From an uncultured Clostridia bacterium (GTDB lineage: Bacteria > Bacillota > Clostridia > Christensenellales > Borkfalkiaceae), in assembly GCA_944328495.1 (NCBI GenBank), contig CALVHR010000007.1:1-64000 (forward strand): a stretch of 64,000 nucleotides of DNA, given 5' to 3'. The notes under the pieces are model-generated. The model did not search any database and was not told the DNA's origin. It saw nothing but the letters and a program-made list of their open reading frames with translations. Made by a program: the position numbers and the translations under genes. Below, in pieces: positions 39,420 through 49,300 of the stretch (positions are counted from its first letter, which is position 1; each line of letters starts with the position of its first letter).

Positions 39420-42400
39420 TTATTTTTCTTTTCTGCGAAGCAGCGCCGCTCCCAGCGTAAACGCCGCCAACAATACCACTGCTCCAGCCCCAAATGCTGT
39501 AAACGCTACACCGTTGCAGCCGTTGCAGCCGCCCTCGCCGCCCTTCGGCGTTACAGAGATCTGCACCGATTTCGTCGCAACATTTCCCGCGCCGTCCGTT
39601 GCGGTATACGTGATGGTATATACGCCCTCTTTTTCCGCAACAAACGCACCGTCTTGCAATGCGACCTCTTCCGTCCCGTACGTCACTTTCACGGTAACCG
39701 CCACGTCCGAATATGCATTGTCCGTCGCGCTCGCATTCGGTACGGTGACCGTCGTACCCTGCTCCACCGTCTGATCGGCAATACCGGCAGTGATGACCGG
39801 TTTTTCGGTATCCGCGACCGCCGTCAGCTTATACGACGCGAACCCGATCAGATCGCCGTCTTTCGCCGTGCATGTGACGGTGTATTCGCCCTCTTTGTCG
39901 GGCGTGAATGCGCCGTTCGACAATTCGTATATATTGCCGTTTTCGTCCGTAACGGTGATCGTCACATCCAAAGATTTCCCATCCGCATCGACCGCCGTCG
40001 CACCCGAAACATTGACGGGAAGCCCCACGTATCCGTTTTCGACGGGTGTGATTGTCACCGCAGGCGGATCGCGTTCGATCACTTTGACCGTGCGCGTGAC
40101 CGTCGCGGGAACAGTAACGCCGTCATCCACCGTATAACGGATCTCCCAGGTGCCCGCCGCATCGGCAGGGATCGTTACGCTTTCCCCTTCCAAAACCGTG
40201 TATGCGCCGCCATCGCCCAAACGATATTCGACTTTCAGGGTCACATTGTCCTGCGCATTATCCTGCGCAAGAACATCGTTCACCGAAATTACAAATGAAT
40301 GATCGATCAGGATTTCGGTATAAGACGGTACGCCGTTCAAAGCAACGGTCGGACGCGTCACATCGATCCACTTTGCATACAGCGTTGCATCCGCCGCGGC
40401 AAACCCGTCAAATGTCGTCCATTGATTAGCAAACTCTTCATCCGTATACCAGCCGTCAAACTGCCAGAATACTCGCTCAATCTCGGGCACCGCCAACAGA
40501 AAACGCGTATGCTCCGACCAAACGACCGCCGCAGGCGACTCTCCTCCCGCCGTGCCGCCGTTCGACACAAACGTAAGCGTGTACGGCGTTTCGACGTGAA
40601 GATTGAGTTGCTTTTCTCCGCCGTTTTCCAAAGCCACGGCAACAATTTTATCCCCGATCGTGCCCGTATCCGAATATTTTCCGAAATCCTCGCGAACCGT
40701 GTTCACGACAAAGCCCCAAGAGCCTTCATATGCGGACTGCACACCCGCAAACAATTGTGTATAACGGATGCGCACATCTCCGACCGCGTTTCCCTGTGCG
40801 ACATAAATATCGTCGCCGTCCACATATGCCTTATCGGCAAGAACGTCCACAATACCCGCCGTCTCCGGCGCAACCGTGACATATTCTTTGCCAGCAAACG
40901 AAAGCCCGTTTACGGAAATAAACGTCACGGGAACCGTTTTCAACCCGTTATATGAGAAGCTGACCGTGTACCCGTCGCCGAGAGATTCAAAGATTTTCGG
41001 AAGGCCGAACGCCCCGCCTGCTTCCTTCTCCGCAAGAATATATCCGTCTGTTCCGATCTGCTCCGCCGTCGGCTTTTCGCTTCCGTCAAACTTCGCAATA
41101 TTATAGCGCTCATTGCTCCTTCCCGTAATATCCACACAGAATACATCGTCTTCCCAGTACATGTACAATATGCCCGTTTTGTGCGTATCGACCGTGCCGT
41201 CATTGTCCGTATCGGTCATGCATCCCCCGTAATTATTGATGTTCGGCTGCACAAACTGCTGCTCCGAACCGGGGATCTGATAAAAATACGTCGCGTTTAC
41301 CCAGCTGTCATCCGAAGGATCATGCACAGAATATGAAAAGCTGCGGATCTCGTCGCCGTAACGGATATATGTTGCCGTTTGCGACCAGGAAATTCCCTGA
41401 TATACGATTTCAAATATGGGCGTCCCTTCCAGATCGCTGACCGTAAACGTAAAGACGTTCCCTTCGCCGTCCACGTTCCCGATCGGGAAGACAAACTCGA
41501 TCGCCGCCTGATCTAAAAACGCTCCCGCAATCTTGCCGCTGTATGCCGCGGGACTCGTAAGGTCGGCTCCGACCGTGATACCCTGATATCCTTCGGCATC
41601 GGGCGCATAACTTACGTTCGCCCCCGTTACGTCCTGCAAAATATTCGAAACGGCATAACTGTCGTTCGCCGTGAACGTAAGCTCGACAGCCGCATCCCCT
41701 TTGGAATATGTCACGGTATGCGCGCCTTTGTTGCGTATCGTATATGTCCCGTCCGTAACAAGCGTGCTCCCGACCGAATCTGCAACGGTGATCGTCCCGT
41801 CAAACGCCGAAGCCGTGCCTGCTTTGATCAGTTTTGCTTCGGGCAACGTGAGCACCTGCCCCACATAGGTTCCTTCCAGCGCAGACGTATCTTCAATGGA
41901 AATGTATTCCGTGTTCTGCCACGCCGTATAGAATGCGGGCGCCTCCGAAAGCGTTGCCGCATTCAGCGTGTACGTTGTGCCGTTTGTGTATGCGTCGCGC
42001 TCCCCACCCGATGCGATCGACGCGATCAACATATCGATCGTCTTGTCGGTTGCCTGATCCGAAACCGCAAAACTGATCGTGTATCCGTCCTTGAAAGAAT
42101 CCAAACGCGGCAGGTTCGGCGTCTCGCCCTCTAAAGCGTCCGTGATCGGCTCATACGTTGCAAGATCTTCCGCAAACGACGCGATCACTTTTTTATACGG
42201 CGCTCCCCAGTTGGTATTCGCCATAAATATTACGTTCAGGGCACCTTCTTCCGTCATTTCCAACCCCAAATAGCTCGCCGTCCGCCGCGGGTCGGCCGTC
42301 GTCCCTGCTGTATTATAACAGCCGGCCGCTGGATAAAAGAAATGTTCCGCCTTCTGATACCGCCATACCTGATCTTCTTCGCCCGTCGTCGAATCATAAT

Positions 42401-42911
42401 TGTTGCCGTTGTATTGACTGCGGCTGCGGTACAACGTCTGCCCTTCCCATTCATACGCCACCGTCGCATTCATCCCCCATTCGCCTTCAAACAAAATATC
42501 AAAGGTCTCGTTCGGATCGCTCAATGATGATACCGTGATGATCACCGAACGCATTTGCCCGTTCCAAAACCCTTCGCCCGGAAACGCAAGCATCATGCCC
42601 GTCGATCCCGTAAATATACTGTTCAGCGCTACGGTATATCCCGCGCTGTCCGCCTTCGTCGATTCAATGTACAATCCCGTATCGCCGACCGACGTCCCCG
42701 CAAGCGTTCCGTCATCTCCATCATTTTTCATGACGTATTGCTGCGGCACTCCCTTTACTATCGCGTCACCCGATACCGTCACAAGATCGGATATCGCAAT
42801 CTCTGCCGCATTCGCCCTGATGAAAAGCACGCCGAAAAGGCAAGATACCGCCATGACCATAGTCAAGACGACCGCCGACAGCTTTCTTATCAAATCAATT
42901 TTCGAAAACAT
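39420..42911 (-). CDS. Large cell-surface protein, paralogue of the 16,591-20,721 product
   Basis: This secreted protein of about 1,163 residues has a signal peptide (VMAVSCLFGVLFIRANA) identical in this stretch to its paralogue. Two beta-sandwich modules follow (about 35-290 and 420-650), each ending in LP.....GYT.SF. Next come an InlB/Listeria-Bacteroides-type repeat (about 775-850, ending LYAKWID), three Ig-like domains (850-1110) and a C-terminal helix with a basic tail (LLRRKEK). The helix is preceded by GGCNGCNG rather than LPXTG. ATG 42911 is preferred because it sits six bases from AGGAGG. The first 300 residues are nearly the same as in the paralogue, indicating a recent duplication or gene conversion. 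A glycan-binding role is inferred. Confidence 0.75.
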   Translation of the reverse strand: MFSKIDLIRKLSAVVLTMVMAVSCLFGVLFIRANAAEIAISDLVTVSGDAIVKGVPQQYVMKNDGDDGTLAGTSVGDTGLYIESTKADSAGYTVALNSIFTGSTGMMLAFPGEGFWNGQMRSVIITVSSLSDPNETFDILFEGEWGMNATVAYEWEGQTLYRSRSQYNGNNYDSTTGEEDQVWRYQKAEHFFYPAAGCYNTAGTTADPRRTASYLGLEMTEEGALNVIFMANTNWGAPYKKVIASFAEDLATYEPITDALEGETPNLPRLDSFKDGYTISFAVSDQATDKTIDMLIASIASGGERDAYTNGTTYTLNAATLSEAPAFYTAWQNTEYISIEDTSALEGTYVGQVLTLPEAKLIKAGTASAFDGTITVADSVGSTLVTDGTYTIRNKGAHTVTYSKGDAAVELTFTANDSYAVSNILQDVTGANVSYAPDAEGYQGITVGADLTSPAAYSGKIAGAFLDQAAIEFVFPIGNVDGEGNVFTFTVSDLEGTPIFEIVYQGISWSQTATYIRYGDEIRSFSYSVHDPSDDSWVNATYFYQIPGSEQQFVQPNINNYGGCMTDTDNDGTVDTHKTGILYMYWEDDVFCVDITGRSNERYNIAKFDGSEKPTAEQIGTDGYILAEKEAGGAFGLPKIFESLGDGYTVSFSYNGLKTVPVTFISVNGLSFAGKEYVTVAPETAGIVDVLADKAYVDGDDIYVAQGNAVGDVRIRYTQLFAGVQSAYEGSWGFVVNTVREDFGKYSDTGTIGDKIVAVALENGGEKQLNLHVETPYTLTFVSNGGTAGGESPAAVVWSEHTRFLLAVPEIERVFWQFDGWYTDEEFANQWTTFDGFAAADATLYAKWIDVTRPTVALNGVPSYTEILIDHSFVISVNDVLAQDNAQDNVTLKVEYRLGDGGAYTVLEGESVTIPADAAGTWEIRYTVDDGVTVPATVTRTVKVIERDPPAVTITPVENGYVGLPVNVSGATAVDADGKSLDVTITVTDENGNIYELSNGAFTPDKEGEYTVTCTAKDGDLIGFASYKLTAVADTEKPVITAGIADQTVEQGTTVTVPNASATDNAYSDVAVTVKVTYGTEEVALQDGAFVAEKEGVYTITYTATDGAGNVATKSVQISVTPKGGEGGCNGCNGVAFTAFGAGAVVLLAAFTLGAALLRRKEK

Positions 42912-42959
42912 CATCTACCTCCTGTTTGTTCTATTGTTTACGGATTTTCGCCGTTCGGT

Positions 42960-43895
42960 TTATCCGTTTGCTTTCACGTAAAAATCGGGTGCCGCCGCCA
43001 TGCTCTTCTCCGCCAGCGAATACGCCTTTTCACTTCCGCGTATGCCCGTCACGATCTCGCAAAAATACATGTCTGCCGCTTCCTCTTCTTCGGAAAACAC
43101 TTCCATGACAAAAGAAATTGTATATCCTTGCGAAAAATCTATGCGCGGAAGCCCCCACGTCCCCAGCGACGGGTCAAACCCGATGCCGCCTGCCGTACCG
43201 TCAAACGCCGCAATGCAACGCGGATCTGTATCGTGCATACGCTCGGAGGCGTAAACTTCCAAAACACCTTCCGTCGTCCATTCCAGCGATAATGTTCCGT
43301 AAAGATCGCCGAATTCTTCTTCAAACTCCCCTTCGCCTCCGAACATGGGCGAAGCAAGCGCCTCGTCGACATCAAAATTATCGTTGTTTTGCCATGCGTC
43401 CGGATCGGTCAAATTTTTGTCCGATTGCCAATACCGCGACGTGCGCACCTCATCTTCGTACTTTACGTAAACTCCCGAACGCCCCCTGCCGTTCTCAGGA
43501 TCGTTCCAGCCCGACTCGTAAATCACGGAAAAAACCTGCTGCGCATCGGACAGCGAAGCAAAGGTGATCGTCAGTCTCCTGTCTGCAACGGCTTCTCCTT
43601 TCCGAAATCCGAACAAAAGCTCAAAATTACCCGCAAATTTTCCCGATAAAGTACCGCCGTACGTTTGAGCACTTGTTTCAAAAAGCACACCCGATACGTC
43701 CACGCCATCCTCCGCATTGTCTGCCGCCGCCATCCGCACCGCAGCCCCCTCCGCCGTAAATAAACGCAGAGTTTCAAATTGCTGCTCCCCGCTCCCGGCC
43801 TGTGTATCGCCGCGATTTATGTCTGCCGTTTCACACGCCGACAACATTAAACCAAATATACATGCAACCAGCAACACCGCAATTCTTTTTCTCAT
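42960..43895 (-). CDS. Lipoprotein with a single surface beta-sandwich module
   Basis: The 311-residue protein has a lipobox (LMLSAC, about residue 22) and one copy of the module found twice in each large surface protein. The shared landmarks are GTLSGKFAGNFELLFGFRKGE, SLSDAQQVFSVIYESGW, GTLSLEWTTEGVLEVYA and WGLPRIDFSQGYTISFVME. ATG 43895 gives a proper signal peptide; a TTG start at 43919 would add eight residues. It is first gene after the operator-like promoter, so it leads the twelve-gene glycan operon. It looks like a minimal membrane-anchored form of the module and is the simplest case for testing what the module binds. Confidence 0.75.
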   Translation of the reverse strand: MRKRIAVLLVACIFGLMLSACETADINRGDTQAGSGEQQFETLRLFTAEGAAVRMAAADNAEDGVDVSGVLFETSAQTYGGTLSGKFAGNFELLFGFRKGEAVADRRLTITFASLSDAQQVFSVIYESGWNDPENGRGRSGVYVKYEDEVRTSRYWQSDKNLTDPDAWQNNDNFDVDEALASPMFGGEGEFEEEFGDLYGTLSLEWTTEGVLEVYASERMHDTDPRCIAAFDGTAGGIGFDPSLGTWGLPRIDFSQGYTISFVMEVFSEEEEAADMYFCEIVTGIRGSEKAYSLAEKSMAAAPDFYVKANG

Positions 43896-43958
43896 TTCCG
43901 TTCCGAAAGGCGTGCCCAAAATTTTAAGCCTTTCGCCCTTTTCTTTTATCTATATATA

Positions 43959-44013
43959 ATTATAAATCCGTACCCTTGCTTTGTAAATGGAGATATCTTA
44001 CAGCTTGTATGGA
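43959..44013 (-). promoter_or_regulatory. Promoter of the twelve-gene glycan operon with 22-bp direct repeat
   Basis: On the minus strand TTTACA (43982-43987), a 17-bp spacer and TATAAT (43959-43964). TCCAT occurs at 43987-43991 and at 44009-44013, exactly 22 bp apart, with the inner copy sharing a base with the -35 box, as at 20,826-20,880. Twelve consecutive bases (TTTGTAAATGGA on the + strand) are identical in the two promoters. The remaining AT-rich sequence to 44,243 shows no gene. Confidence 0.65.
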
Positions 44014-44243
44014 TTTATCTAATTATTTTTTTGAAATATATTAAATTTAATTTTTTCATATTCGATATAAAACACACCCTTGTCTTGTGCAAATTCCTAT
44101 TCGGAACATGAAAGTACTTTCTTCCCTAATATGGAAAAATCAAATATAAAAATGAATACTTTTTTATCAATTTTTACTATATTTCCACATTTTGCTAACT
44201 GCTGTAAAGGCAATTTTTATGGGAATTACGGCAGTTTTATAAA

Positions 44244-44277
44244 AGAACAGGGACGAAAAAATTTTCGTCCCTGTTCT
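44244..44277. terminator. Bidirectional terminator after the ACP gene
   Basis: Sixteen-bp arms (44244-44259 and 44262-44277) are perfectly complementary, with T-rich continuation on the minus strand (TTTTAT). It lies 35 bp after the ACP stop. Confidence 0.8.
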
Positions 44278-44311
44278 GCCATCCGACCCTTTTGCAACTT
44301 TTAAAGATCGA

Positions 44312-44536
44312 TCAGCCGCGTTTCTTTTCGATCATCGCCCACAGCGCCGCCGCCGAATGAAAATTCGCGGGCACAATATCCGACGGGGACAGCGAAATAT
44401 CAAACGCATCGCTTATCTCCGCGACGATCTCCATAATATCCAGCGAATCGAGGATCCCGTCCCCGATCAGGTCCTGTTCGGCATTGAAATCCACGTCCGG
44501 GCGGATCTCATGCAGGATCGAAAGCAGTTTTTCCAT
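44312..44536 (-). CDS. Acyl carrier protein
   Basis: The 74-residue carrier protein has the phosphopantetheine site in GDGILDSLDIMEIV (S31). It is more like D-alanyl/amino-acid or specialised carrier proteins than fatty-acid AcpP, which has DSLD followed by VELVM. ATG 44536 is nine bases from AAAGGAG; ATG 44542 is too close. It overlaps the end of the PLP decarboxylase gene and follows the adenylating-enzyme fragment, so the three form one biosynthetic unit in which the ligase would load a substrate onto the carrier. Confidence 0.85.
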   Translation of the reverse strand: MEKLLSILHEIRPDVDFNAEQDLIGDGILDSLDIMEIVAEISDAFDISLSPSDIVPANFHSAAALWAMIEKKRG

Positions 44537-45692
44537 GATCATTATCTCCTTTACAATTTATTTTGCTTGTTTGAATAAAATCGCGCAAAAGCACGCACGC
44601 CCCGTCCTCTTCTTTATAAATGCGCGGCAGATCGCGGCTTAAAAACAGCCCCATTCCTTCCGTTACCGAATATGTCCCCGCTTTCCCGAATACCAGCATG
44701 TCGCCGACCTTCGCCCCGTACAGCGGCACATCCCGCGCCAATACGTCGGCCGTCGTACACAGCGAACCGCATATCGTCCAGCGTTCGGGCTCCCCTTCGC
44801 CCGCACCGAAATGTACGATGTGCGGGGTCTTCATCGCCATCGTTTGCCCGTAATACTTCATATGATGTATGCCGCCGTCCACAATGCAATATCCTTTCCC
44901 GTCCGTTCGTTTCAAATCCACGATCCGCGTACAATACTGTCCGCAATCGGCGGCAATAAACCTTCCGAGTTCAAGTACCGTTTCATAACGCTCCGAAATC
45001 CCTTTAAGTTTTTCCGCAAAAGCGCACAGGCATTCATCCTCGTCTTCCCGATCACCTTCAAAATAGCCGACTTTGAGTCCCGGTCCGTATTCCAGCCTGC
45101 GAATTTGCGGCGCAATCTCCGCAGCCTCCGCAAAAAAGGAAACAAGCATATCCAATTCGCCGAAGATGTTTCCCATACGTTTTTGGGTACCCGAATAGTA
45201 TTGGATCCCCTCGACACAAATCGGAAGATGCGCGCTGTTTTTCAAAATGTTCAGTACGGCGGCGCGATCCATCCCGAACTGGTTTCCGCTCGAAAGCCGC
45301 AAAAGCACGGGCGGACGTATTCCGCTCTCTTTCGCCAATCGGCACAAAAGTTCCGCCTGCGATGCCGATTCTGCCGTGTAAACCGCCTTTTCTCCGCACC
45401 TGAGCATTCTCCTTCTCACATCCGCTTCCGATTTATATACGCCCGAAAGAACAATCTTTTCCGGAGGAATCCCCATTCGCATACAGATATCGTATTCCCC
45501 GGGCGAACAGCACTCAAAAGCATCCGCCTCCCGCACCAGACTTTCCGCAAGAAAAGGATTCGCCTTGACGGCATAACAGAGCTTATATCTTTTCCCCAAT
45601 GCGGCTCGTATCCTTTTCACGCGAGACAGCAGGCCGTCAACATTAAAAAGATAAGCAGGCGTCGCAAGCTTCAAAATTTCATCCTTCGTCAT
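44508..45692 (-). CDS. PLP-dependent decarboxylase, DAP/ornithine decarboxylase-like (fold type III)
   Basis: The 394-residue enzyme has the alanine-racemase-type barrel with the PLP lysine K43 in CYAVKANPF and a C-terminal beta domain with GSLCTTADVLARD and GDMLVFGKAGTYSVTEGMG. This matches diaminopimelate/ornithine decarboxylase-like proteins. ATG 45692 is chosen for the GGGAGG site and overlaps the adenylating-enzyme stop by 14 bp. Together with an AMP-forming ligase and a carrier protein it resembles the ligase/decarboxylase/ACP trio known beside exosortase systems (the TIGR03098 and TIGR03099 types). It is probably not the lysine-pathway LysA. The substrate is unknown. Confidence 0.8.
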   Translation of the reverse strand: MTKDEILKLATPAYLFNVDGLLSRVKRIRAALGKRYKLCYAVKANPFLAESLVREADAFECCSPGEYDICMRMGIPPEKIVLSGVYKSEADVRRRMLRCGEKAVYTAESASQAELLCRLAKESGIRPPVLLRLSSGNQFGMDRAAVLNILKNSAHLPICVEGIQYYSGTQKRMGNIFGELDMLVSFFAEAAEIAPQIRRLEYGPGLKVGYFEGDREDEDECLCAFAEKLKGISERYETVLELGRFIAADCGQYCTRIVDLKRTDGKGYCIVDGGIHHMKYYGQTMAMKTPHIVHFGAGEGEPERWTICGSLCTTADVLARDVPLYGAKVGDMLVFGKAGTYSVTEGMGLFLSRDLPRIYKEEDGACVLLRDFIQTSKINCKGDNDHGKTAFDPA

Positions 45693-46224
45693 GCAAATAT
45701 TCCTCCCGCAACTTTTTTCGGTCGATTTTGCCGTTTTCGGTGAGAGCAAAATTTTCTACGGGAATACACTTGTGCGGGATCATGTACGGCGGCAGCTTTC
45801 CGCGCAAAAGAACACGCACCCGCTCTGCCCGTGCTTCTCCGCAATAAAACGCAATAATCTTATCCGAGGGGCCGTCATACAGGCATACGGCACGGCGCAC
45901 TCCGTTCAGGCCGAGCATGACGTTCTCGATCTCCGACAATTCGATCCTGTGCCCCTGATGCTTGATCTGAAAATCCATCCGCCCCACAAAACATAAATCG
46001 CCGTTTGCGTCATAATACGCCATATCGCCCGTCCTGTACATCGTCTGCGGGTAAGCAGATACGTTCGGATCCTGCACAAACGCCTTCGCCGTTTCCTGCG
46101 GTGCGTTGTAATACCCCAGCGAAAGCGCCGTCCCTGCCACGCAAATCTCTCCCGCGATCCCCGTATCGCCGATAATCGTCCCCTCCTCACTGCACAAAAA
46201 TACGCGTTCGTTCGGAAACGGCGG
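45679..46224 (-). pseudogene. C-terminal fragment of an AMP-forming ligase (adenylation domain)
   Basis: About 180 residues of the C-terminal part of an ANL-superfamily ligase are present: PPFPNERVFL, GEICVAGTALSLGYYNAPQET, MYRTGDMAYYDANGDLCFVGR, DFQIKHQGHRIELSEIE, and the A10 lysine region LTENGKIDRKKLREE. The N-terminal two thirds, with the ATP-binding loop, are missing. Upstream of about 46,224 the frame continues into basic, unrelated residues and a stop. A different gene end plus a terminator then follow. The gene was therefore cut by the AT-rich insert beginning near 46,230. The intact form would have loaded an amino or fatty acid onto the neighbouring carrier protein. Confidence 0.8.
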
Positions 46225-46312
46225 TTTAAGTTTATCGTTTGGGCGGTTGCGTTTCGGTCTGTTTTTTAGGCGTGAGCTTGTCTGCCACCCGATAATTTTT
46301 TCGTTGTTTCAC

Positions 46313-46348
46313 ATACAAAACCGCCCTCTTGCGAGAGCGGTTTTGTAT
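46313..46348 (-). terminator. Terminator after the BspA-like gene
   Basis: Twelve-bp arms (46313-46324 and 46337-46348) with a short inner CTC/GAG extension lie 11 bp after the stop at 46360. On the minus strand the second arm ends GGTTTTGTAT, giving a short U-rich end. Confidence 0.65.
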
Positions 46349-46359
46349 ACCTTGTTCTG

Positions 46360-49300
46360 TTAACTTTTGATTATAGTGTCATCTAATAAACAGTAAATGG
46401 TATAGTCACCTGTATTTATATCCCAATTACTGTCTTTTAAAATAGAGTTCCATTGTTCTACCGTACCGTCATAATTGATAGTCGTAAGCGCATAACAACC
46501 AGAGAACGCCGAATCTTTTATACTTGTTACGCTATTAGGGATACTTATGCTCGTTAAAGAACTGCAACCCCAGAATACCCAACTCCCGATATCCGTTACA
46601 CCACCAGGAAGTTCTATGCTTGTAAGTGAAGTGCACAGTTCGAACGCATGATCCCCAATGTTTACTACTCCTTTGGGAATATTTATGTATGTAAGTGATT
46701 TACAGCCATAAAACACATAATTTTCGAGACTTGTTACACTTGTAGGGATTTCGATGCTTGTAAGCGAAGCGCAACCCCAGAAGGCTTGTTCTCCAATGCT
46801 TACCACCCCATCAGGAATAGAGATATTAGTAAGCAACTTGCAACCATCAAACACGCCTCTTTCAATTTTCGTTACGCCACTAGGAATTACTATATCCATA
46901 AGGGAACTGCAATCCTCAAAAGCCCAAGCCCCGATACTTGTCACACTGATAGGGATAACTATGTTTGCGAGTGAGCTGCAACCACTGAACGCATTGCTTT
47001 CGATACTCATCACTCCATTGCCTATTGTTACATTCGTCAACGCACTGCACCCCCCAAACAAAGCGACACTAATACTTTTTACGCTATCCGAGATTTCGAC
47101 ACTTATCAGCGAAGTACAATCGGCATAAGCATGATCCCCGATATTTGTTACACCATAAGGGATTTCAATATCAGTAAGTGAACTACAATATCTGAAAGCT
47201 GATTCTCCGATACTTTTTATGCTATTAGGAATATTGATGTTTGCTAGCGCATTGCAACCAGTAAAAGAAAATTGTCCTATACTCGTTACGGTTTCGGGAA
47301 GTACTATATTTATAAGCGAAACACAATTATAGAACGCATAATTTTTGATACTTGTTATCCCATTGGGGATACTTAATTTTGTTACAAGTTCACTGTTCAA
47401 ATACAGATTTTTAGCATAAAATAGCGGATTACTATTAGCATCTTCAAAATCTATATTACACCAAGTAACTATATTTGAAATATATACACATACTAAATTA
47501 GAACATTTTTGGAACGCATAATCCATAATTCTTGTTAAGCCATTGCCGATTGTAACGCTAGCAAGCGAATCACAATACTCAAATGCTCCCGATAAAATCT
47601 CCGTTATACTGTCGGGTATTATTATATTGGTAAGAAAATCACAATGATTAAAAGCCGACATTCCAATTCTTGTTACAGGTCTTCCGTTATATTCTGAAAG
47701 AATTTCAACGTCAGTGTCTGTACAACTTCCTATACCGGCAACCATATAGCCGCCGTCAGACATTTTATATTCCAACTTCGCGCCGGATTCTGCTATACCA
47801 CAAACAGTGCATTTGCCGTTTACAAAATTATGTTGAGTTTTATCGCTGATCTCGTCTGTATGCTCGCAAATTGCCGCATGCCAATGATAAGTTCCGTCAA
47901 ATATCCATTTTTCTGAAAATGAATGGCCGGTGGCCACAATCACTTCTGTCTTCGTTGCTTGGCATGCCGTACAGGTATAAGTTTTGATACCCGTTTCCGT
48001 GCAAGTCGGCTTTTCTGTTACAACGCCGCTATCCCAGATGTGTTCGCTTTGGTCGGTTACTTCGTCACAGTTGACACACTCACGCCAGTGGTGTGTTTCG
48101 TCGCTCATCCATTCATCCGAAAAAGCATGCCCTTTAGGTGCAATTTCTTCCGTTTTTGTTGCTTGGCATACCGTGCAAGTATAAGTTCTGATACCTGTTT
48201 CCGTGCAAGTCGGTTCAATTGTTACAACACCACTATCCCAAGTATGTTCATTTTGGTCGGTTACTTCGTCACAGTTGACACACTCACGCCAGTGGTGCGT
48301 TTCGTCGCTCATCCATTCATCCGAAAAAGCATGCCCTTTAGGTGCGATAAGATAACTCCCATCCGTTATTTCCTTGGTTGCGTTTTCGTCATAGAAAAGC
48401 TTATGGCAATACCAGCATTCCCAATACTCTATATTTCCATATTGTATGCAGGTCGCCTCACTAGACGGATGATATATTTTACTATTGTGGTGTAAAGCTT
48501 CAATCGTAATGGAGAGCAGTTCATTGTCTCCATGTGTGTCGGCAAAATTTTTATTACAGGTAGGACAATGATAATGCTCTATGTAACCATCTTCCGTACA
48601 AGTCGGCTCTTTAGGTAAGAAATAGGTTATACCGAGATGTCCAGTCGCTAAAGTGGTTATGGAACTCAGTTCAGTTATTCCTTCGTTGTCTGCAAACCTT
48701 TTATCGCAGGAACTGCAATACCAATACTCTATATTCCCATTTTCCGTACAAGTGGCGAGAACTGCATCATAATGAGTCATAGTATGTCCGGCGGCAGGGC
48801 GGAAAATTTCTTCCCATGTTGTCGGTTGAGTACACTCATAATCATAGAAATACTGTCCGCAGTCAGTACACAAAAAATAGGCAGTATGACCCGATATTGT
48901 ACAAGTAGGGACAAGTTCCGCGTAACCATTTAAACTATGATTGGTCGTCGGTATAATCAGATCTTCATAAGTAACAGGCTGCTCTCCGAGTTCATCATGA
49001 AAATACTGTTTGCAGAGGGTGCAATAATAGGAGTCTTGCAAGCCCGTTTCTGTGCAGGTGGAAGGCTTCCCTACATTAAATTGCATAGTATGCGCAATTC
49101 GCTGTACCAATTCCGTTTCTTCTTCGCCGCAATTTTCACATTTACGGAATTTTTCTCCTTCATTGGTGCAGGTTGCCGGCTTACGCTCTGACCATTCGCT
49201 CCACGAATGACCAGTCGCTGGAATTGATGAGGGCTCTTGAATCTCTTTTACACCATCTTCGTCGGCATAATATTTTCCGCAATCGGAGCAGTACCAAAAT

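Noticed and set aside
44312..46224. dlt operon (teichoic acid D-alanylation)
   Set aside because: ACP and ligase parts look superficially like DltC and DltA, but there is no DltB or DltD and a PLP decarboxylase lies between them.
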